Below, in pieces: positions 52,440-62,691 of a stretch of 64,000 nt of DNA. The translations under genes and the position numbers were made by a program. Numbering within the stretch: the first letter of the stretch is position 1; each line of letters starts with the position of its first letter. This DNA is from Rhodospirillales bacterium (GTDB lineage Bacteria > Pseudomonadota > Alphaproteobacteria > Rhodospirillales > Casp-alpha2). Below the pieces are notes generated by a model. That model ran no database searches. It was not told where the DNA came from and worked only from the letters and a program-made list of their open reading frames with translations. Location: positions 1-64,000 of the forward strand of contig JAJFII010000087.1 in assembly GCA_021775095.1 (NCBI GenBank). Direction: 5' to 3'.

Positions 52440-52835
52440 GTGGACGATCAAATGTTTCAACTGGCTTATTCCGCCATGGAAAACGCCTATGCACCCTATT
52501 CACGGTTTAAGGTCGGGGCGGTTGTCCGCGGTAAAAATGGCAATATTTATGGCGGGTGTAATGTGGAAAATGCGGCTTATCCTCAGGGCTGTTGCGCAGA
52601 AAGCAGCGCCATATCTGCGATGGTCATGGATGGCGAAACGGTCATTGACGAAGTCTGCATTATTGCCACAGGCGACGCCCTGGTCACACCGTGTGGCGGG
52701 TGTCGGCAACGCATTCGGGAGTTTGCCGGTGGACACGTGCCCATTCACATTTGCGGGCCGGAAGGATTACGCAAATCCTTTACGCTCAGTGACCTGTTAC
52801 CCGCATCCTTTGGACCGGAAAACCTAGGTGAATGA
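52440..52835 (+). CDS. cdd: Cytidine deaminase
   Basis: A 131-residue enzyme of the small, tetrameric class. AYAPYSRFKVGAVV at the N-terminus, then CNVENAAYPQGCCAESSAISAM with the zinc-Cys and catalytic Glu in CAES, and PCGGCRQ with the other two zinc cysteines. It converts cytidine and deoxycytidine to uridine forms. The start is GTG 52440, two bases after the permease stop, with AAGGA upstream; ATG 52452 would remove four residues. It lies immediately upstream of the phosphorylase gene. Confidence 0.95.
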   Translation: MDDQMFQLAYSAMENAYAPYSRFKVGAVVRGKNGNIYGGCNVENAAYPQGCCAESSAISAMVMDGETVIDEVCIIATGDALVTPCGGCRQRIREFAGGHVPIHICGPEGLRKSFTLSDLLPASFGPENLGE

Positions 52836-52836
52836 A

Positions 52837-53652
52837 ATGGCTGAATCCGACGGGCAAATAAAGGCGGCGAGTGCAATCATCCGGGAACGAACTGCCGGAG
52901 TGATTCCACTGGCTGGAATTATTTTGGGGTCCGGGCTTGGGCCCTTTGCGGATTCGATCGAAAACCCAACTGTTATTTCCTATGGGGATCTTCCGGGTTT
53001 TCCAAAAGCGGGTGTAGCCGGACACGCCGGCCGGCTGGTTGTTGGGACAGTTGGCGGTACGCCGGTCGCGGTGATGCAGGGCAGGGCCCACTATTATGAA
53101 TCGGCGGATGCCGCAGCCATGAAAGTCCCGGTGAGAACCCTGAGGGCGATCGGTTGCGAAACCTTGATATTAACCAACGCTGCGGGAAGCACCAATCGTG
53201 ACGCCGGGCCCGGCAGTGTCATGCTGCTGTCGGATCACATCAGTTTCACTGGTGTCTCTCCCCTGTTTGGAGAAAAAGGGGATCAACGATTTGTTGATCT
53301 GACCAATGCCTACGACGCGGACCTTCGTAAGGCTTTGCAAATGCACGCTAAAGAACTGGGGATACAGCTGCACGACGGTGTTTATATGTGGTTCTGCGGG
53401 CCGCATTTTGAAACACCCGCAGAAATTCGGGCGGCGGCTATCCTCGGTGCTACGGCCGTTGGCATGTCGTCGGTGCCGGAAGTCATCCTCGGCCGGCATG
53501 CGGGAATGCGGGTCGCCGCCCTGTCGATCATTACCAATCTGGCAGCTGGCATGAGTGAGGTGCCGCTCAGCCACGACCAAACCATGCGTAATGCCAAGGT
53601 CGCCGCAGCGAGCGTACAGAATTTGCTCGTGCGATTCTTGTCCAACTATTAG
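52837..53652 (+). CDS. punA: Purine nucleoside phosphorylase (PNP/MTAP family)
   Basis: A 271-residue trimeric-type [55 protein letters not shown] with the phosphate-binding [22 protein letters not shown] and [40 protein letters not shown] are the usual blocks. It cleaves purine (deoxy)nucleosides with phosphate to base plus (deoxy)ribose 1-phosphate. ATG 52837, with AGGTGA seven bases upstream, starts just after the cdd stop; GTG 52828 is an alternative. Xanthosine phosphorylase activity (XapA type) is possible. Confidence 0.92.
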   Translation: MAESDGQIKAASAIIRERTAGVIPLAGIILGSGLGPFADSIENPTVISYGDLPGFPKAGVAGHAGRLVVGTVGGTPVAVMQGRAHYYESADAAAMKVPVRTLRAIGCETLILTNAAGSTNRDAGPGSVMLLSDHISFTGVSPLFGEKGDQRFVDLTNAYDADLRKALQMHAKELGIQLHDGVYMWFCGPHFETPAEIRAAAILGATAVGMSSVPEVILGRHAGMRVAALSIITNLAAGMSEVPLSHDQTMRNAKVAAASVQNLLVRFLSNY

Positions 53653-53669
53653 TATCGGGTGATCGAGCA

Positions 53670-54998
53670 ATGCTGCCACAGGAAATCATCCGCAAAAAAC
53701 GCGATGGTCAAACCCTGAGCGATCGGGAAATTTCGTTTATGGTTCGTGGGTTACACGACGAGACCATCACTGAAGGTCAGATTGCAGCCTTTGCCATGGC
53801 CGTGTTCTTTCAGGGAATGACGATGGACGAAAGGATTGCATTGACCCGGGAAATGACTCATTCCGGGGATATTTTGGAGTGGCAGAGTCTGAATTTAGCC
53901 GGACCAGTGCTCGATAAACATTCAACCGGTGGGGTTGGCGACAAAGTCAGTTTGATGCTGGCGCCCATTGTCGCCGCATGCGGCGGCTTCGTTCCTATGA
54001 TTTCAGGTCGCGGCTTGGGTCATACGGGCGGAACCTTAGACAAGTTGGATGCGATTCCCGGTTACACGACCCTACCGGATAACGCGTTGTTCCGGCGTAC
54101 GGTTAAAAATGCGGGATGCGCAATTATTGGGCAAACGGCCCAGCTGGCACCCGCCGACAAGCGGTTTTATAGCATTCGAGACGTTACGGCGACGGTCGAA
54201 TCCATACCTTTGATCACGGCGTCGATTTTGTCTAAAAAGCTGGCGGCGGGACTGGACGGTTTGGTGATGGACGTGAAAACCGGTTCCGGTGCTTTTGCTG
54301 CCGACCTGTCAATGGCAGAGGAACTGGCGTCCAGTATTGTTACCGTGGCCAATGGGGCTGGTCTTCCGACCTCGGCATTGATAACGGATATGAATCAAGT
54401 GCTCGGTCGCCACGTGGGTAATGCCCTCGAAGTGAACGAATCCATTGGTTTTTTAAAAGGCGACTGCGAACCGAGGTTGAAACAAGTGGTTTTGGCTCTG
54501 GCCGCCGAAATGTTACAATTGGGCGGCATTGTTGAAACCATCGAACAGGGAACGGAGATGGCGGTAACAAAACTGGAGAACGGTGAGGCCCATGAACGGT
54601 TTGCCAAAATGGTCGTTGAATTGGGCGGCCCTGGAGATATATTGGACCGGCCCGACCACTACCTCAGCCGGGCGTCGTATATCCAGCCCTGCCTGGCGCT
54701 TCGGGACGGGGTCATTAGCGCCGTTGATACCAGGGCGGTCGGCGTTGCCGTTATTGGTCTGGGTGGCGGACGTCAACGAGCGGCGGATAAAATTAATTAT
54801 TCTGTCGGTTTTTCTGACGTTGCGCCGATTGGGCAAACCGTCGTTAAGGGGCAACCCCTTGCCATGATCCATGCCAGTGACCAGGCCTCGGCAGATCGTG
54901 CCGGTGCTGAATTAACGGATGCCTTTGTCATTTCTGAAACCGCCGTTACCAACGAACATATGGTTTTGAAAAATTTCCGTGGGAGTTCTTCTGCATGA
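53670..54998 (+). CDS. deoA: Thymidine phosphorylase
   Basis: A 442-residue enzyme, the length of E. coli Deo[41 protein letters not shown] (the phosphate-binding [10 protein letters not shown] signature), [20 protein letters not shown] and [13 protein letters not shown] are diagnostic. It splits thymidine and deoxyuridine to base plus deoxyribose 1-phosphate. It starts 17 bases after the PNP stop, and its own stop overlaps the deoB start by four bases. Confidence 0.96.
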   Translation: MLPQEIIRKKRDGQTLSDREISFMVRGLHDETITEGQIAAFAMAVFFQGMTMDERIALTREMTHSGDILEWQSLNLAGPVLDKHSTGGVGDKVSLMLAPIVAACGGFVPMISGRGLGHTGGTLDKLDAIPGYTTLPDNALFRRTVKNAGCAIIGQTAQLAPADKRFYSIRDVTATVESIPLITASILSKKLAAGLDGLVMDVKTGSGAFAADLSMAEELASSIVTVANGAGLPTSALITDMNQVLGRHVGNALEVNESIGFLKGDCEPRLKQVVLALAAEMLQLGGIVETIEQGTEMAVTKLENGEAHERFAKMVVELGGPGDILDRPDHYLSRASYIQPCLALRDGVISAVDTRAVGVAVIGLGGGRQRAADKINYSVGFSDVAPIGQTVVKGQPLAMIHASDQASADRAGAELTDAFVISETAVTNEHMVLKNFRGSSSA

Positions 54999-56215
54999 GC
55001 CGTGCCATCCTTATCGTCATAGATTCCTTTGGTCTGGGTGGGGCGTCGGACGCGGCTCAGTTTGGCGACGAAGGATCAAATACCCTGGGCAGTATTGCGA
55101 CCCATTGTGCAAAGGGATTGGCCAATATCGACGGGGTTCGATCCGGATATTTGTCGCTCCCCAACCTGACCCGTATGGGGCTTGGCCGGGCGGCGAAAGC
55201 AAGTTCCGGAGAGACGCCCCCGGGGTTGGAGGACGATGGTCCGGTCACCGCAGCCTATGGATTTGCCCGGCAGATGAGTGTCGGCAAAGATACGCCAAGT
55301 GGCCACTGGGAAATGGCCGGATTACCCGTGTTATTCGATTGGGGTTATTTTCCAAAAACAGTTCCCTGTTTTACTGATACCCTGGTTGCCGAAATTGTTG
55401 AGCAGGGAGGATTGCCTGGAATCCTGGGCAATTGCCATGCCTCGGGAACGCAAATTATTGAACAACTCGGTGATGAACATGTGCGTACAGGCAAACCAAT
55501 TTGTTATACATCAGCGGATTCTGTATTTCAAATCGCTGCCCATGAAGATCACTTTGGACTGGAACGGCTTTATGAGCTGTGTGTAATGACCAAAAATATC
55601 CTCGAACCCCTTGCCATCGGCCGGGTTATTGCCAGGCCGTTTGTCGGCGATGGGCCAGCGGATTTTAAACGAACCGCAAACCGAAAGGACCATACGACGC
55701 CACCGCACGGTCCGACCTTGTTGGATATTGCCGAGGCGGCGGGGCGGGAGGTTGTTTCTATTGGCAAGATATCTGATATTTTCGCCCACCGGGGAATAAC
55801 CAAACTGTTAAAAGCGGCCGATACAAATGGCCTGTTTGACCATACCCTTGCTGAAGTGGGGAAGGCCGCCGATGGCAGCCTGATCTTTACCAATCTTGTC
55901 GATTTTGATTCGCTGTATGGCCATCGCAGAAACCCCGCCGGCTACGCCAATGAATTGGAATCCTTGGATAAACGTCTGCCGGAACTGGAGGCAATATTGC
56001 GACCGGGTGATCTGGTTGTCATTTCGGCGGATCACGGTTGTGACCCGACCTGGCCGGGTAGCGATCATACCCGTGAGAACATTCCGGTTTTGATATTCGG
56101 GCCTGATGTGCCGGCCATCAATCTGGGCGGGCGCAGTAGCTTCGCTGACATTGGCCAGACGATTGCCGCACACCTGCAACTGCCGCGCCTGAAATATGGG
56201 GCAGATTGCCTGTAA
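54995..56215 (+). CDS. deoB: Phosphopentomutase
   Basis: A 406-residue alkaline-phosphatase-fold mutase that moves phosphate from C1 to C5 of ribose and deoxyribose. Metal-site segments: [16 protein letters not shown] with the N-terminal Asp, [13 protein letters not shown] with the Thr that is phosphorylated, [14 protein letters not shown] and [20 protein letters not shown]. Start overlaps deoA (ATGA) and the stop overlaps add (TAATG). No deoC aldolase is in this window to use the deoxyribose 5-phosphate. Confidence 0.96.
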   Translation: MSRAILIVIDSFGLGGASDAAQFGDEGSNTLGSIATHCAKGLANIDGVRSGYLSLPNLTRMGLGRAAKASSGETPPGLEDDGPVTAAYGFARQMSVGKDTPSGHWEMAGLPVLFDWGYFPKTVPCFTDTLVAEIVEQGGLPGILGNCHASGTQIIEQLGDEHVRTGKPICYTSADSVFQIAAHEDHFGLERLYELCVMTKNILEPLAIGRVIARPFVGDGPADFKRTANRKDHTTPPHGPTLLDIAEAAGREVVSIGKISDIFAHRGITKLLKAADTNGLFDHTLAEVGKAADGSLIFTNLVDFDSLYGHRRNPAGYANELESLDKRLPELEAILRPGDLVVISADHGCDPTWPGSDHTRENIPVLIFGPDVPAINLGGRSSFADIGQTIAAHLQLPRLKYGADCL

Positions 56216-57189
56216 TGGACCGCGCCCTGGCTAAAGTTGAGCTGCATTGTCATTTTAAAGGAACCGTTACTCCCGATTTGTTAAAACGCCTGGCGCACCG
56301 TAACGGCCTGCAGATTCCAGCAAACCTGATTGATACAAAAGGCGGTTACCAGTGGGAAAATTTCCTTGAATTTTTAAACGCCTACGACGCCACCAGTTCG
56401 GTTGTCAAAACCCAATTGGACTACCGGGATGTTGCCTACGAATACTTGATTTCTGCGGCTGCCGAGGGTGCCATTTATGTCGAACTATTTACCTCACCCG
56501 GGCATGCTGCCGCAGTTGGCCTCAGTTATCGGGACTCCTTAGATGGCATCGCTCAAGGCATAGACGATGCTGAACGTGAAACCGGGATTATGGGACGGAT
56601 GATTCCCACATGTGTGCGCCATCTGGGACCAATCCATGCCCTGGACGTCGCCACTACCGTTGTCAACGACCCGCATCCCTATGTGGTCGGGTTTGGTATG
56701 GGCGGTGATGAAGCACAATATTCACCTGCTGATTTTAAGCCGGCATTTGATCTGGTTGATGCGGCAGGGCTGGCGTGCACGTGCCATGCCGGCGAAGTCC
56801 TCGGGGCGGACAGTGTGGCCGATACGCTCGATGTTTTGCCGGTGACACGCATCGGGCACGGTGTCCGGGCCATCGAAAGTGCGGAGCTCATCGAACGGAT
56901 CGTCGATAGCGCAATAACCCTTGAAGTTTGTCCAGGCAGCAATTTGGCGCTGGGGCTTTACCCCGACCCGGATGCGCACCCCCTAAATGCCCTGCGGGAC
57001 GCCGGGTGTAAAATTACCCTGGGATCGGATGATCCGCCCTTTTTCCGAACATCGATTGGCCATGAATACAGCCGGGCGAAAAGCGATTTTGGATGGACGG
57101 ATGAGGATCTTTTGCAGATAACTCGAACGGCAATTGATGCGGCATTTGTTGATGAAGAGGCAAAAAATAAACTTCGAGCCCGATTATGA
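56215..57189 (+). CDS. add: Adenosine deaminase
   Basis: A 324-residue TIM-barrel metalloenzyme. KVELHCHFKGTVTPDLL has the zinc-binding H-x-H, CTCHAGEVLGADSV the next zinc His and catalytic Glu, RIGHGVRAIES the active-site His, and ITLGSDDPPFFRTS the metal Asp pair. It turns adenosine and deoxyadenosine into inosine forms. ATG 56215 shares its A with the deoB stop codon; a TTG three codons earlier is in frame. The stop overlaps the HAD gene start. Confidence 0.94.
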   Translation: MDRALAKVELHCHFKGTVTPDLLKRLAHRNGLQIPANLIDTKGGYQWENFLEFLNAYDATSSVVKTQLDYRDVAYEYLISAAAEGAIYVELFTSPGHAAAVGLSYRDSLDGIAQGIDDAERETGIMGRMIPTCVRHLGPIHALDVATTVVNDPHPYVVGFGMGGDEAQYSPADFKPAFDLVDAAGLACTCHAGEVLGADSVADTLDVLPVTRIGHGVRAIESAELIERIVDSAITLEVCPGSNLALGLYPDPDAHPLNALRDAGCKITLGSDDPPFFRTSIGHEYSRAKSDFGWTDEDLLQITRTAIDAAFVDEEAKNKLRARL

Positions 57190-57881
57190 ACAAAATTAAC
57201 ACCATCGCCTTTGATGCCGACGACACGTTATGGCACACGGAGCAATTGTTTCAGAACGTGCAAATGCGTCTTTACGAGTTGATGTCCGCCTACGCGTCCA
57301 AGCGCGAAGTTGAGGCACATTTTCACGATATGGAAATGAAGAATGTCCGCTTGTTTGGGTATGGAGTTAAGGGATTTACCCTTTCTATGATTGAATCGGC
57401 CATCGAGATTTCAAACAGAACAGTATCAGCGACGGATATCCACGAAATTGTCATGCTCGGTAAAAGCATCTTGGATTCACCCCTGGATATCTTTCCAGGT
57501 GTGGAATCGGCCTTACAAAATCTGCAACCGGATTTCCGATTATTCCTGATTACAAAAGGCGACGTTCTAGACCAACGCAATAAAATTGAGAAATCCAACC
57601 TGGAACCTTATTTTGAAAAGACAATTGTTGTGCAGGAGAAAAATGTCGAGACCTACCGTCAGGTATTCGACGAACATGGCATCGAACCGACGCAGGTGCT
57701 GATGGTCGGAAATTCCCTGAAATCAGATGTTTTACCTGTCTTGGCCCTTGGCGGCCATGCGGTCCATATTCCCTACCATGTAACGGCGCACTTTGAAAAA
57801 ATTGAAGAAACGGTTGATCATAACAAGTTTTATCATCTCGATGCGATTAGTGATTTTGCCGGTTTGCTGCGCTCCCTATAA
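57186..57881 (+). CDS. HAD-superfamily hydrolase
   Basis: A 231-residue HAD phosphatase-like protein. TIAFDADDTLWHTEQLF is motif I with the nucleophile and acid/base Asp, FRLFLITKGDVLDQRNKI is motif II, KTIVVQEKNVETYRQV provides the lysine region, and VLMVGNSLKSDVLPVLALGG is motif III/IV. A helical cap lies between motifs I and II. Its start overlaps add by four bases, so it is translationally tied to nucleoside salvage. A (deoxy)nucleotide or sugar-phosphate phosphatase role would fit the operon, but this is inference. Confidence 0.88.
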   Translation: MNKINTIAFDADDTLWHTEQLFQNVQMRLYELMSAYASKREVEAHFHDMEMKNVRLFGYGVKGFTLSMIESAIEISNRTVSATDIHEIVMLGKSILDSPLDIFPGVESALQNLQPDFRLFLITKGDVLDQRNKIEKSNLEPYFEKTIVVQEKNVETYRQVFDEHGIEPTQVLMVGNSLKSDVLPVLALGGHAVHIPYHVTAHFEKIEETVDHNKFYHLDAISDFAGLLRSL

Positions 57882-57945
57882 CCAGGCGGCCTTGTCCGTT
57901 GCCCCTCTGATACCGCTATACTTACGTTAATGAGGAAATCGTCAA

Positions 57946-58419
57946 TTGAAAAACCCAGATACAAACGTTGAATTCCGGGCCGCAAATTTCGCTGATTTAC
58001 CTGCCGTTATCGCCTTATTAGCTAATGATCCGCTGGGGTCAACAAGAGAGGATATGGGGCCGCCGGTTGCCGAGCCTTATCTGATGGCATTTAAAGCGAT
58101 TGAGGCGGATGCCAATCAACTGCTTGCGGTTGCCGTCACGAAACGTGGTGAAGTCGTTGGCACGCTCCAAATTTCGTTTCTCCCTGGAATTTCCCGCATG
58201 GGGTCCTGGCGGGGACAAATAGAAGCGGTACGGGTGGCTGAAACCCAACGAAACACCGGGCTGGGTCAAAAAATGTTTGAATGGGCGATTTTGCGATGCC
58301 GTCAGAAGGGATGCCAGTTGGTTCAATTGACGACCGACAGGTCCCGGCCTGACGCTCATCGGTTTTATGAAAACCTTGGATTTGTCGATAGCCACATGGG
58401 CTATAAAATGCCCCTGTAA
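57946..58419 (+). CDS. GNAT-family N-acetyltransferase
   Basis: A 157-residue acetyltransferase: VEFRAANFADLPAVIALLAN, then GVVGTL-type strand EVVGTLQISFLPGISR, IEAVRVAETQRNTGLGQKMF with the acetyl-CoA-binding Q-R-N-T-G-L-G loop, and DAHRFYENLGF near the end. The frame starts at TTG 57946, which has GAGGAAA at good spacing; no ATG fits. It is 64 bases after the HAD gene on the same strand and convergent with upp. Substrate unknown. Confidence 0.87.
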   Translation: MKNPDTNVEFRAANFADLPAVIALLANDPLGSTREDMGPPVAEPYLMAFKAIEADANQLLAVAVTKRGEVVGTLQISFLPGISRMGSWRGQIEAVRVAETQRNTGLGQKMFEWAILRCRQKGCQLVQLTTDRSRPDAHRFYENLGFVDSHMGYKMPL

Positions 58420-58477
58420 AGCCCTGTTCCTGCGCAACGTCCATGGGTGACCGGATCGCCCGATGATTGTTGGTGTC

Positions 58478-59113
58478 CTATTTGGTTCCGTACATGCGAT
58501 CTCCGGCGTCGCCCAGGCCAGGTAAGATATAAGCATGGTCGTTGAGTTGCCGATCGACGGCGGCCGTATAAATCGGGACATCGGGGTGTGCCTTCGAAAA
58601 GGCTTCAATACCTTCCGGGGCGGCAAGCAAACAGGCAAATTTAATGTCTTTTGCGCCAGCTTGTTTGATCCGTTCAACACCGGCAATGGCAGAATTGCCC
58701 GTCGCCAGCATCGGGTCTACGACGACACACAAACGTTTTTCAATTCCTTCGGGCACCTTAAAATAATATTCGACAGGTTCCAGTGTTTCGGCGTCCCGGT
58801 ACATGCCTACGTGGGCGACACGGGCTGAGGGCACCAGATCGAGCATGCCTTCCATTAAACCATTCCCGGCCCGTAAAATTGACACAAAACAGAGTTTCTT
58901 GCCCTCAAGTTTACGGGCAATCATGGTTTCCAATGGGGTTTCGATTTCAACATCATGCAGTTTCAGATCGCGCAGTACTTCGTAGGCAAGCAATAGGCTG
59001 ATTTCGCGGAGCAATATACGAAATTTGGCTGTTTCCGTTGTTTTCTCGCGCATTAGACTGAGTTTATGTTCAACCAGCGGATGATTTAGGACAGTGTATT
59101 TGGGTAAGGTCAT
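58478..59113 (-). CDS. upp: Uracil phosphoribosyltransferase
   Basis: A 211-residue salvage enzyme that makes UMP from uracil and [24 protein letters not shown] at the N-terminus, [19 protein letters not shown], the PRPP loop [20 protein letters not shown], and the C-terminal [17 protein letters not shown] are the Upp signatures. ATG 59113 gives the family length; a TTG five codons upstream is in frame. It lies on the opposite strand at the end of the nucleoside operon, whose cdd and deoA products feed it with uracil. Confidence 0.96.
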   Translation of the reverse strand: MTLPKYTVLNHPLVEHKLSLMREKTTETAKFRILLREISLLLAYEVLRDLKLHDVEIETPLETMIARKLEGKKLCFVSILRAGNGLMEGMLDLVPSARVAHVGMYRDAETLEPVEYYFKVPEGIEKRLCVVVDPMLATGNSAIAGVERIKQAGAKDIKFACLLAAPEGIEAFSKAHPDVPIYTAAVDRQLNDHAYILPGLGDAGDRMYGTK

Positions 59114-59521
59114 GTGGATTATTCTCAATTACGATCAAGGTGGGTTCTGAAAGGGTACAAGCAATTCGGTTTTTAACCCATTTGTGACGGTTGGTATATC
59201 CACGATATCGACAAATTTCTATGTGTCATCTGTTTTCCCATAAAAATGTCGCCGGGATAAATGCCAACGCCTGCGCAGGCGACGGGTTGATTGAGACCAA
59301 TTGCCCGGTGTTTGATCAAATGGGTGGGCGGGGTGGTCATGGGATGAACTCTGTTCTTAAATTTACCCCTATAACTATGGATTATTTGTAAATTTTTGTA
59401 ATATGCGGGTCCTGGGAACAACGACTTTTGACAAGTATGGCGTTATTCCTTAATTAGGAGGTTACACATTTGGAAATTAATTTTCACACCGGATTCAACA
59501 CTTTACCATCCAGGAGCCCCT
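59114..59521. other. Intergenic region between upp and the dehydratase gene
   Basis: About 408 bases holding two divergent promoters. No protein-like frame is convincing. For the plus strand, TTGACA at 59428-59433, a 17-base spacer and TAATTA at 59451-59456 form a plausible sigma-70 promoter about 66 bases upstream of the dehydratase start. Confidence 0.5.
59428..59456 (+). promoter_or_regulatory. Candidate sigma-70 promoter for the dehydratase
   Basis: A consensus -35 (TTGACA, 59428-59433), 17-base spacer and -10 (TAATTA, 59451-59456). It is the best-scoring pair by eye in the region upstream of 59522. Confidence 0.5.
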
Positions 59522-61261
59522 ATGACCGTACGCAAAAAAACTTATGAGGAACTGAGAAGTTTTCGCTGGTTTGGGGTCCAGGATCTCAGGTCCTTTGGTC
59601 ATCGTTCCCGGGCCATGCAAATGGGTTATGATCCTGAGGATTGGTCTGGAAAACCGGCAATCGGCATTATTAACACCTGGTCGGATATCAATCACTGCCA
59701 TGCGCATTTTAAAGAGCGGGTTGAGCAAATTAAAAAAGGCATATTGCAGGCGGGCGGATTTCCCATTGAATTGCCGGCAATTTCCCTGGCCGAACCCTTC
59801 GTCAAACCGACCACCATGTTGTACCGCAATTTTTTAGCCATGGAGACCGAGGAACTGATAAGAAGCCATCCGATCGATGGGGTCGTTCTGATGGGCGGCT
59901 GTGACAAGACCACACCGGGTCTCGTAATGGGCGCAATCAGCATGAACCTGCCAACGATTTATTTTCCCGGGGGGCCAATGCTGAATGGCAACTGGAAGGG
60001 CAAGCGCTTGGGAAGCGGCTCCGATTCCTGGAAATATTATGATGAGTTGAGGGCCGGCAATATTAGCCAGCAGGACTGGACGGAAGTCGAACAGGGAATT
60101 GCCCGTTCCTACGGTCATTGTATGACCATGGGCACCGCGTCGACCATGACGTCGATCGCTGAAGCCATTGGATTTACGCTGCCCGGCGCGTCGTCTATTC
60201 CGGCCCCGGACGCCAATCACATTCGCATGGCAAAGGCCGTAGGTCGACATGTCGTCGACATGGTGTGGGATGATTTTAAACCGAGCGATTGGTTGCGTCG
60301 TGAGTCCTTCGAAAACTGCATCGCAGCGGCCATGGCCATGGGGTGTTCGACAAATGCGATTGTTCATGTCGTGGCCATGGGCAAACGGGCGGGGTTCGAT
60401 ATTAGCCTCGAAGACTTCGATCGAATTGGTCGACAGGTTCCGGTAATCGCAAATATCAGACCCAATGGCGACCATTATCTGATGGAGGACTTTTATTTTG
60501 CCGGTGGACTGCCCGCCATGTTAAAGCGAATTGAAAAATTCCTGGCAACGGATTGTTTGACCGTAAACGGCAAATCAATCGGCGAAAACATTGCCGAGGC
60601 GGAAGTCTATGATAATGATGTCATTCGGACCATGGACAATCCGATCTATGATTCCGGCGCCCTGGTTGTGTTGAAGGGTAATCTGGCACCGGACGGATGT
60701 GTCATGAAAGTTTCCGCCATGGATACCCGGTTCCTGAAACACACTGGGCCGGCGCTGGTGTTTGACAATTACCCGGCCATGAAAAAAGCGGTCGCCGACG
60801 AAAATCTGGATGCCACGGCCGACAGTGTAATGATTCTGCGTAATGCGGGACCACTAGGCGGGCCGGGGATGCCAGAATGGGGCATGTTACCGGTACCTGA
60901 TAAACTGGTAAAACAGGGCGTGCGCGACATGTTGCGGATTTCGGACGCCAGGATGAGTGGTACCAGCTATGGCGCGTGTATTCTTCATGTCGCCCCGGAA
61001 TCTTATATTGGCGGTCCTTTGGCACTGCTGGAAACAGGCGATATGATCACCGTCGACGTTGATCAACGGTTGATTAGAGTCGAGGTCAGTGATGAAGTTA
61101 TGGAGCAACGCCGGGCCGCATGGACGCCACCGCCGGTGCGATACGAACGGGGTTACGGAGCAATGTTTTCCAAACACATCAATCAGGCCCCACAGGGCTG
61201 CGATTTTGACTTTCTAATGACTGATTATGGTGCGCCAGTGCCCGAACCGGAAATATACTAG
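59522..61261 (+). CDS. araC: L-arabinonate dehydratase-like IlvD/Edd-family dehydratase
   Basis: A 579-residue [2Fe-2S] dehydratase. The cluster cysteines are C59 (DINHCHAH), C127 (GGCDKTTPG) and C200 (YGHCMTMG), at the same numbers I recall for the Rhizobium leguminosarum L-arabinonate dehydratase, whose length is also 579. The catalytic serine region is RISDARMSGTSYGACILH (S479). These enzymes dehydrate sugar acids such as L-arabinonate to the 2-keto-3-deoxy acid. No other arabinose or sugar-acid genes flank it, so the in vivo substrate is uncertain (D-fuconate or another aldonate is possible). The gene symbol is the one used in the non-phosphorylative arabinose pathway, not the E. coli regulator. 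Confidence 0.88.
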   Translation: MTVRKKTYEELRSFRWFGVQDLRSFGHRSRAMQMGYDPEDWSGKPAIGIINTWSDINHCHAHFKERVEQIKKGILQAGGFPIELPAISLAEPFVKPTTMLYRNFLAMETEELIRSHPIDGVVLMGGCDKTTPGLVMGAISMNLPTIYFPGGPMLNGNWKGKRLGSGSDSWKYYDELRAGNISQQDWTEVEQGIARSYGHCMTMGTASTMTSIAEAIGFTLPGASSIPAPDANHIRMAKAVGRHVVDMVWDDFKPSDWLRRESFENCIAAAMAMGCSTNAIVHVVAMGKRAGFDISLEDFDRIGRQVPVIANIRPNGDHYLMEDFYFAGGLPAMLKRIEKFLATDCLTVNGKSIGENIAEAEVYDNDVIRTMDNPIYDSGALVVLKGNLAPDGCVMKVSAMDTRFLKHTGPALVFDNYPAMKKAVADENLDATADSVMILRNAGPLGGPGMPEWGMLPVPDKLVKQGVRDMLRISDARMSGTSYGACILHVAPESYIGGPLALLETGDMITVDVDQRLIRVEVSDEVMEQRRAAWTPPPVRYERGYGAMFSKHINQAPQGCDFDFLMTDYGAPVPEPEIY

Positions 61262-61291
61262 GAGGACTTTGCCGACCCTCCCGTTGGCCTG

Positions 61292-62035
61292 TTATCCGGA
61301 ACCTTTTATAGCCGCATTAGACGGACGCCCGGCAAACATATAACCGCGGTTGCGAATTGTTTTGATGTAAAGGGTGCCGTCTGAATATTCAGCGATTTTG
61401 CGACGGACCTTGCCAACCAGCATATCGATACTCCGTCCATCGGTGGAAATTTCGTTGAACCCCATGAGATCGGCAATTTGTGTCCGTGACAAAGTCCGGT
61501 TTGGATGGGTTACAAACGTCGTCAAAATGCGAAATTCATAGGTTGTCATCCGGATTTCCTCGCCTGCGGGCTCGAACAATTTGCAGGCCGACATGTCGAG
61601 TTTCCAACCATCGAAATAGAGAATTTCGGCACCGACGGGTGGGTTTATGATATTCGTTCGTGAAATTTCAGAACGCCTGAATACCGTATTGATACGGGCT
61701 GTCAGTTCGCGACTGTTAAAGGGTTTGGTCAGATAGTCGTCGGCACCGATTTCAAGGCCAACCACACGATCAATGACGTGGCTTTTTCCGGTCACAAATA
61801 TGATGGGGACGTCGGAATGACCGCGAATTTCACGGGCAATTGTGATTCCGTCCGTATCGGGAAGGGAGATATCCAGAAGAATCAGATCAATTCGAGATTT
61901 TTTGAAGGTTTTTAACGCGATTTCGCCGCTTTCCGCGCCCAGCGCCGTATACCCTTCTTTATTGAGTAGCCGGACCAGCGTAATCCGCATGTCTGGATCG
62001 TCTTCAATAACCAGAATTGTTTTGTTTTTTACCAC
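61292..62035 (-). CDS. OmpR-family response regulator
   Basis: A 247-residue response regulator. Receiver: ILVIEDDPDMRITLVRLLNK with the acidic pair, LILLDISLPDTDG with the phospho-acceptor Asp, PIIFVTGKSH and YLTKPFNSREL with the switch Lys. C-terminal winged helix: MTTYEFRILTTFVTHPNRTL, LSRTQIADLMGFNEISTDGR and TIRNRGYMF. GTG 62035 is chosen because it begins just before the first receiver strand; the frame continues to a TTG at 62113. No histidine kinase is beside it, so it is an orphan. It converges on the dehydratase gene. Confidence 0.9.
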   Translation of the reverse strand: MVKNKTILVIEDDPDMRITLVRLLNKEGYTALGAESGEIALKTFKKSRIDLILLDISLPDTDGITIAREIRGHSDVPIIFVTGKSHVIDRVVGLEIGADDYLTKPFNSRELTARINTVFRRSEISRTNIINPPVGAEILYFDGWKLDMSACKLFEPAGEEIRMTTYEFRILTTFVTHPNRTLSRTQIADLMGFNEISTDGRSIDMLVGKVRRKIAEYSDGTLYIKTIRNRGYMFAGRPSNAAIKGSG

Positions 62036-62289
62036 GTGCCGCTCAGCCTGTCCCAGATATTTGCCATATTTTCCCTGCGCGACGTCAAATCCATCGGCGA
62101 ATACTTTTATCAATAATTACAATCGGTCATCAAATAGCTGTTTATCGAAATCAAACAGTTACGAGGGCCTGTGATAATTCGTTTGGGTCTGTTCAGACTC
62201 TTTATAGGTTTCTCCCAAGTCTCGGCAGGAAGGTCTATGGATCGGCGAAGAACAGAACCCACTTAGTATAGGGAACGATATTAACCGTT

Positions 62290-62691
62290 ATGCAGACTAA
62301 AACCAACCTACCAAAGGGAACGGAGGCAATTCTTGTTGTTGACGATATTGAGGATATGGCAAAATTGGCGTCAACGATCCTTATTCGATTAGGTTACGAA
62401 GTGACCATGACGTCCGATTCCTCTGTGGCCATGGAAATATTAATGTCAAAGGGCGACCAGCTAGAATTGATGATGACAGATCTGGAAATGCCGGGAATCG
62501 ACGGGTTTGGGCTTGCAGCCTATGCCCGCACCCATTTGCCGCACCTAAAATTATTGGCGACGTCCGGTTACAGCGAAAAACTTGCTGACGCTAAAATTTC
62601 CGGGACTTTTGATGATATTGTCGCCAAACCCTATCGGCGGGCGGACCTGGCATTGCGTCTGAGAATGTTACTGGAGGCAAATACCAGTTAA
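62290..62691 (+). CDS. Stand-alone receiver-domain protein
   Basis: A 133-residue protein made only of a CheY-like receiver: ILVVDDIEDMAKLASTILIR with the acidic pair, LMMTDLEMPGIDGFGLAAYA with the phospho-acceptor Asp, LLATSGYSEKLAD and DDIVAKPYRRADLALRLRML with the conserved Lys. No output domain. It is divergent from the OmpR-type regulator with about 255 bases between. The stop overlaps the end of the convergent small gene by four bases. Such receivers resemble those attached to hybrid kinases (L-A-T-S-G-Y-S motif) and may act in a phosphorelay with a distant kinase. Confidence 0.9.
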   Translation: MQTKTNLPKGTEAILVVDDIEDMAKLASTILIRLGYEVTMTSDSSVAMEILMSKGDQLELMMTDLEMPGIDGFGLAAYARTHLPHLKLLATSGYSEKLADAKISGTFDDIVAKPYRRADLALRLRMLLEANTS

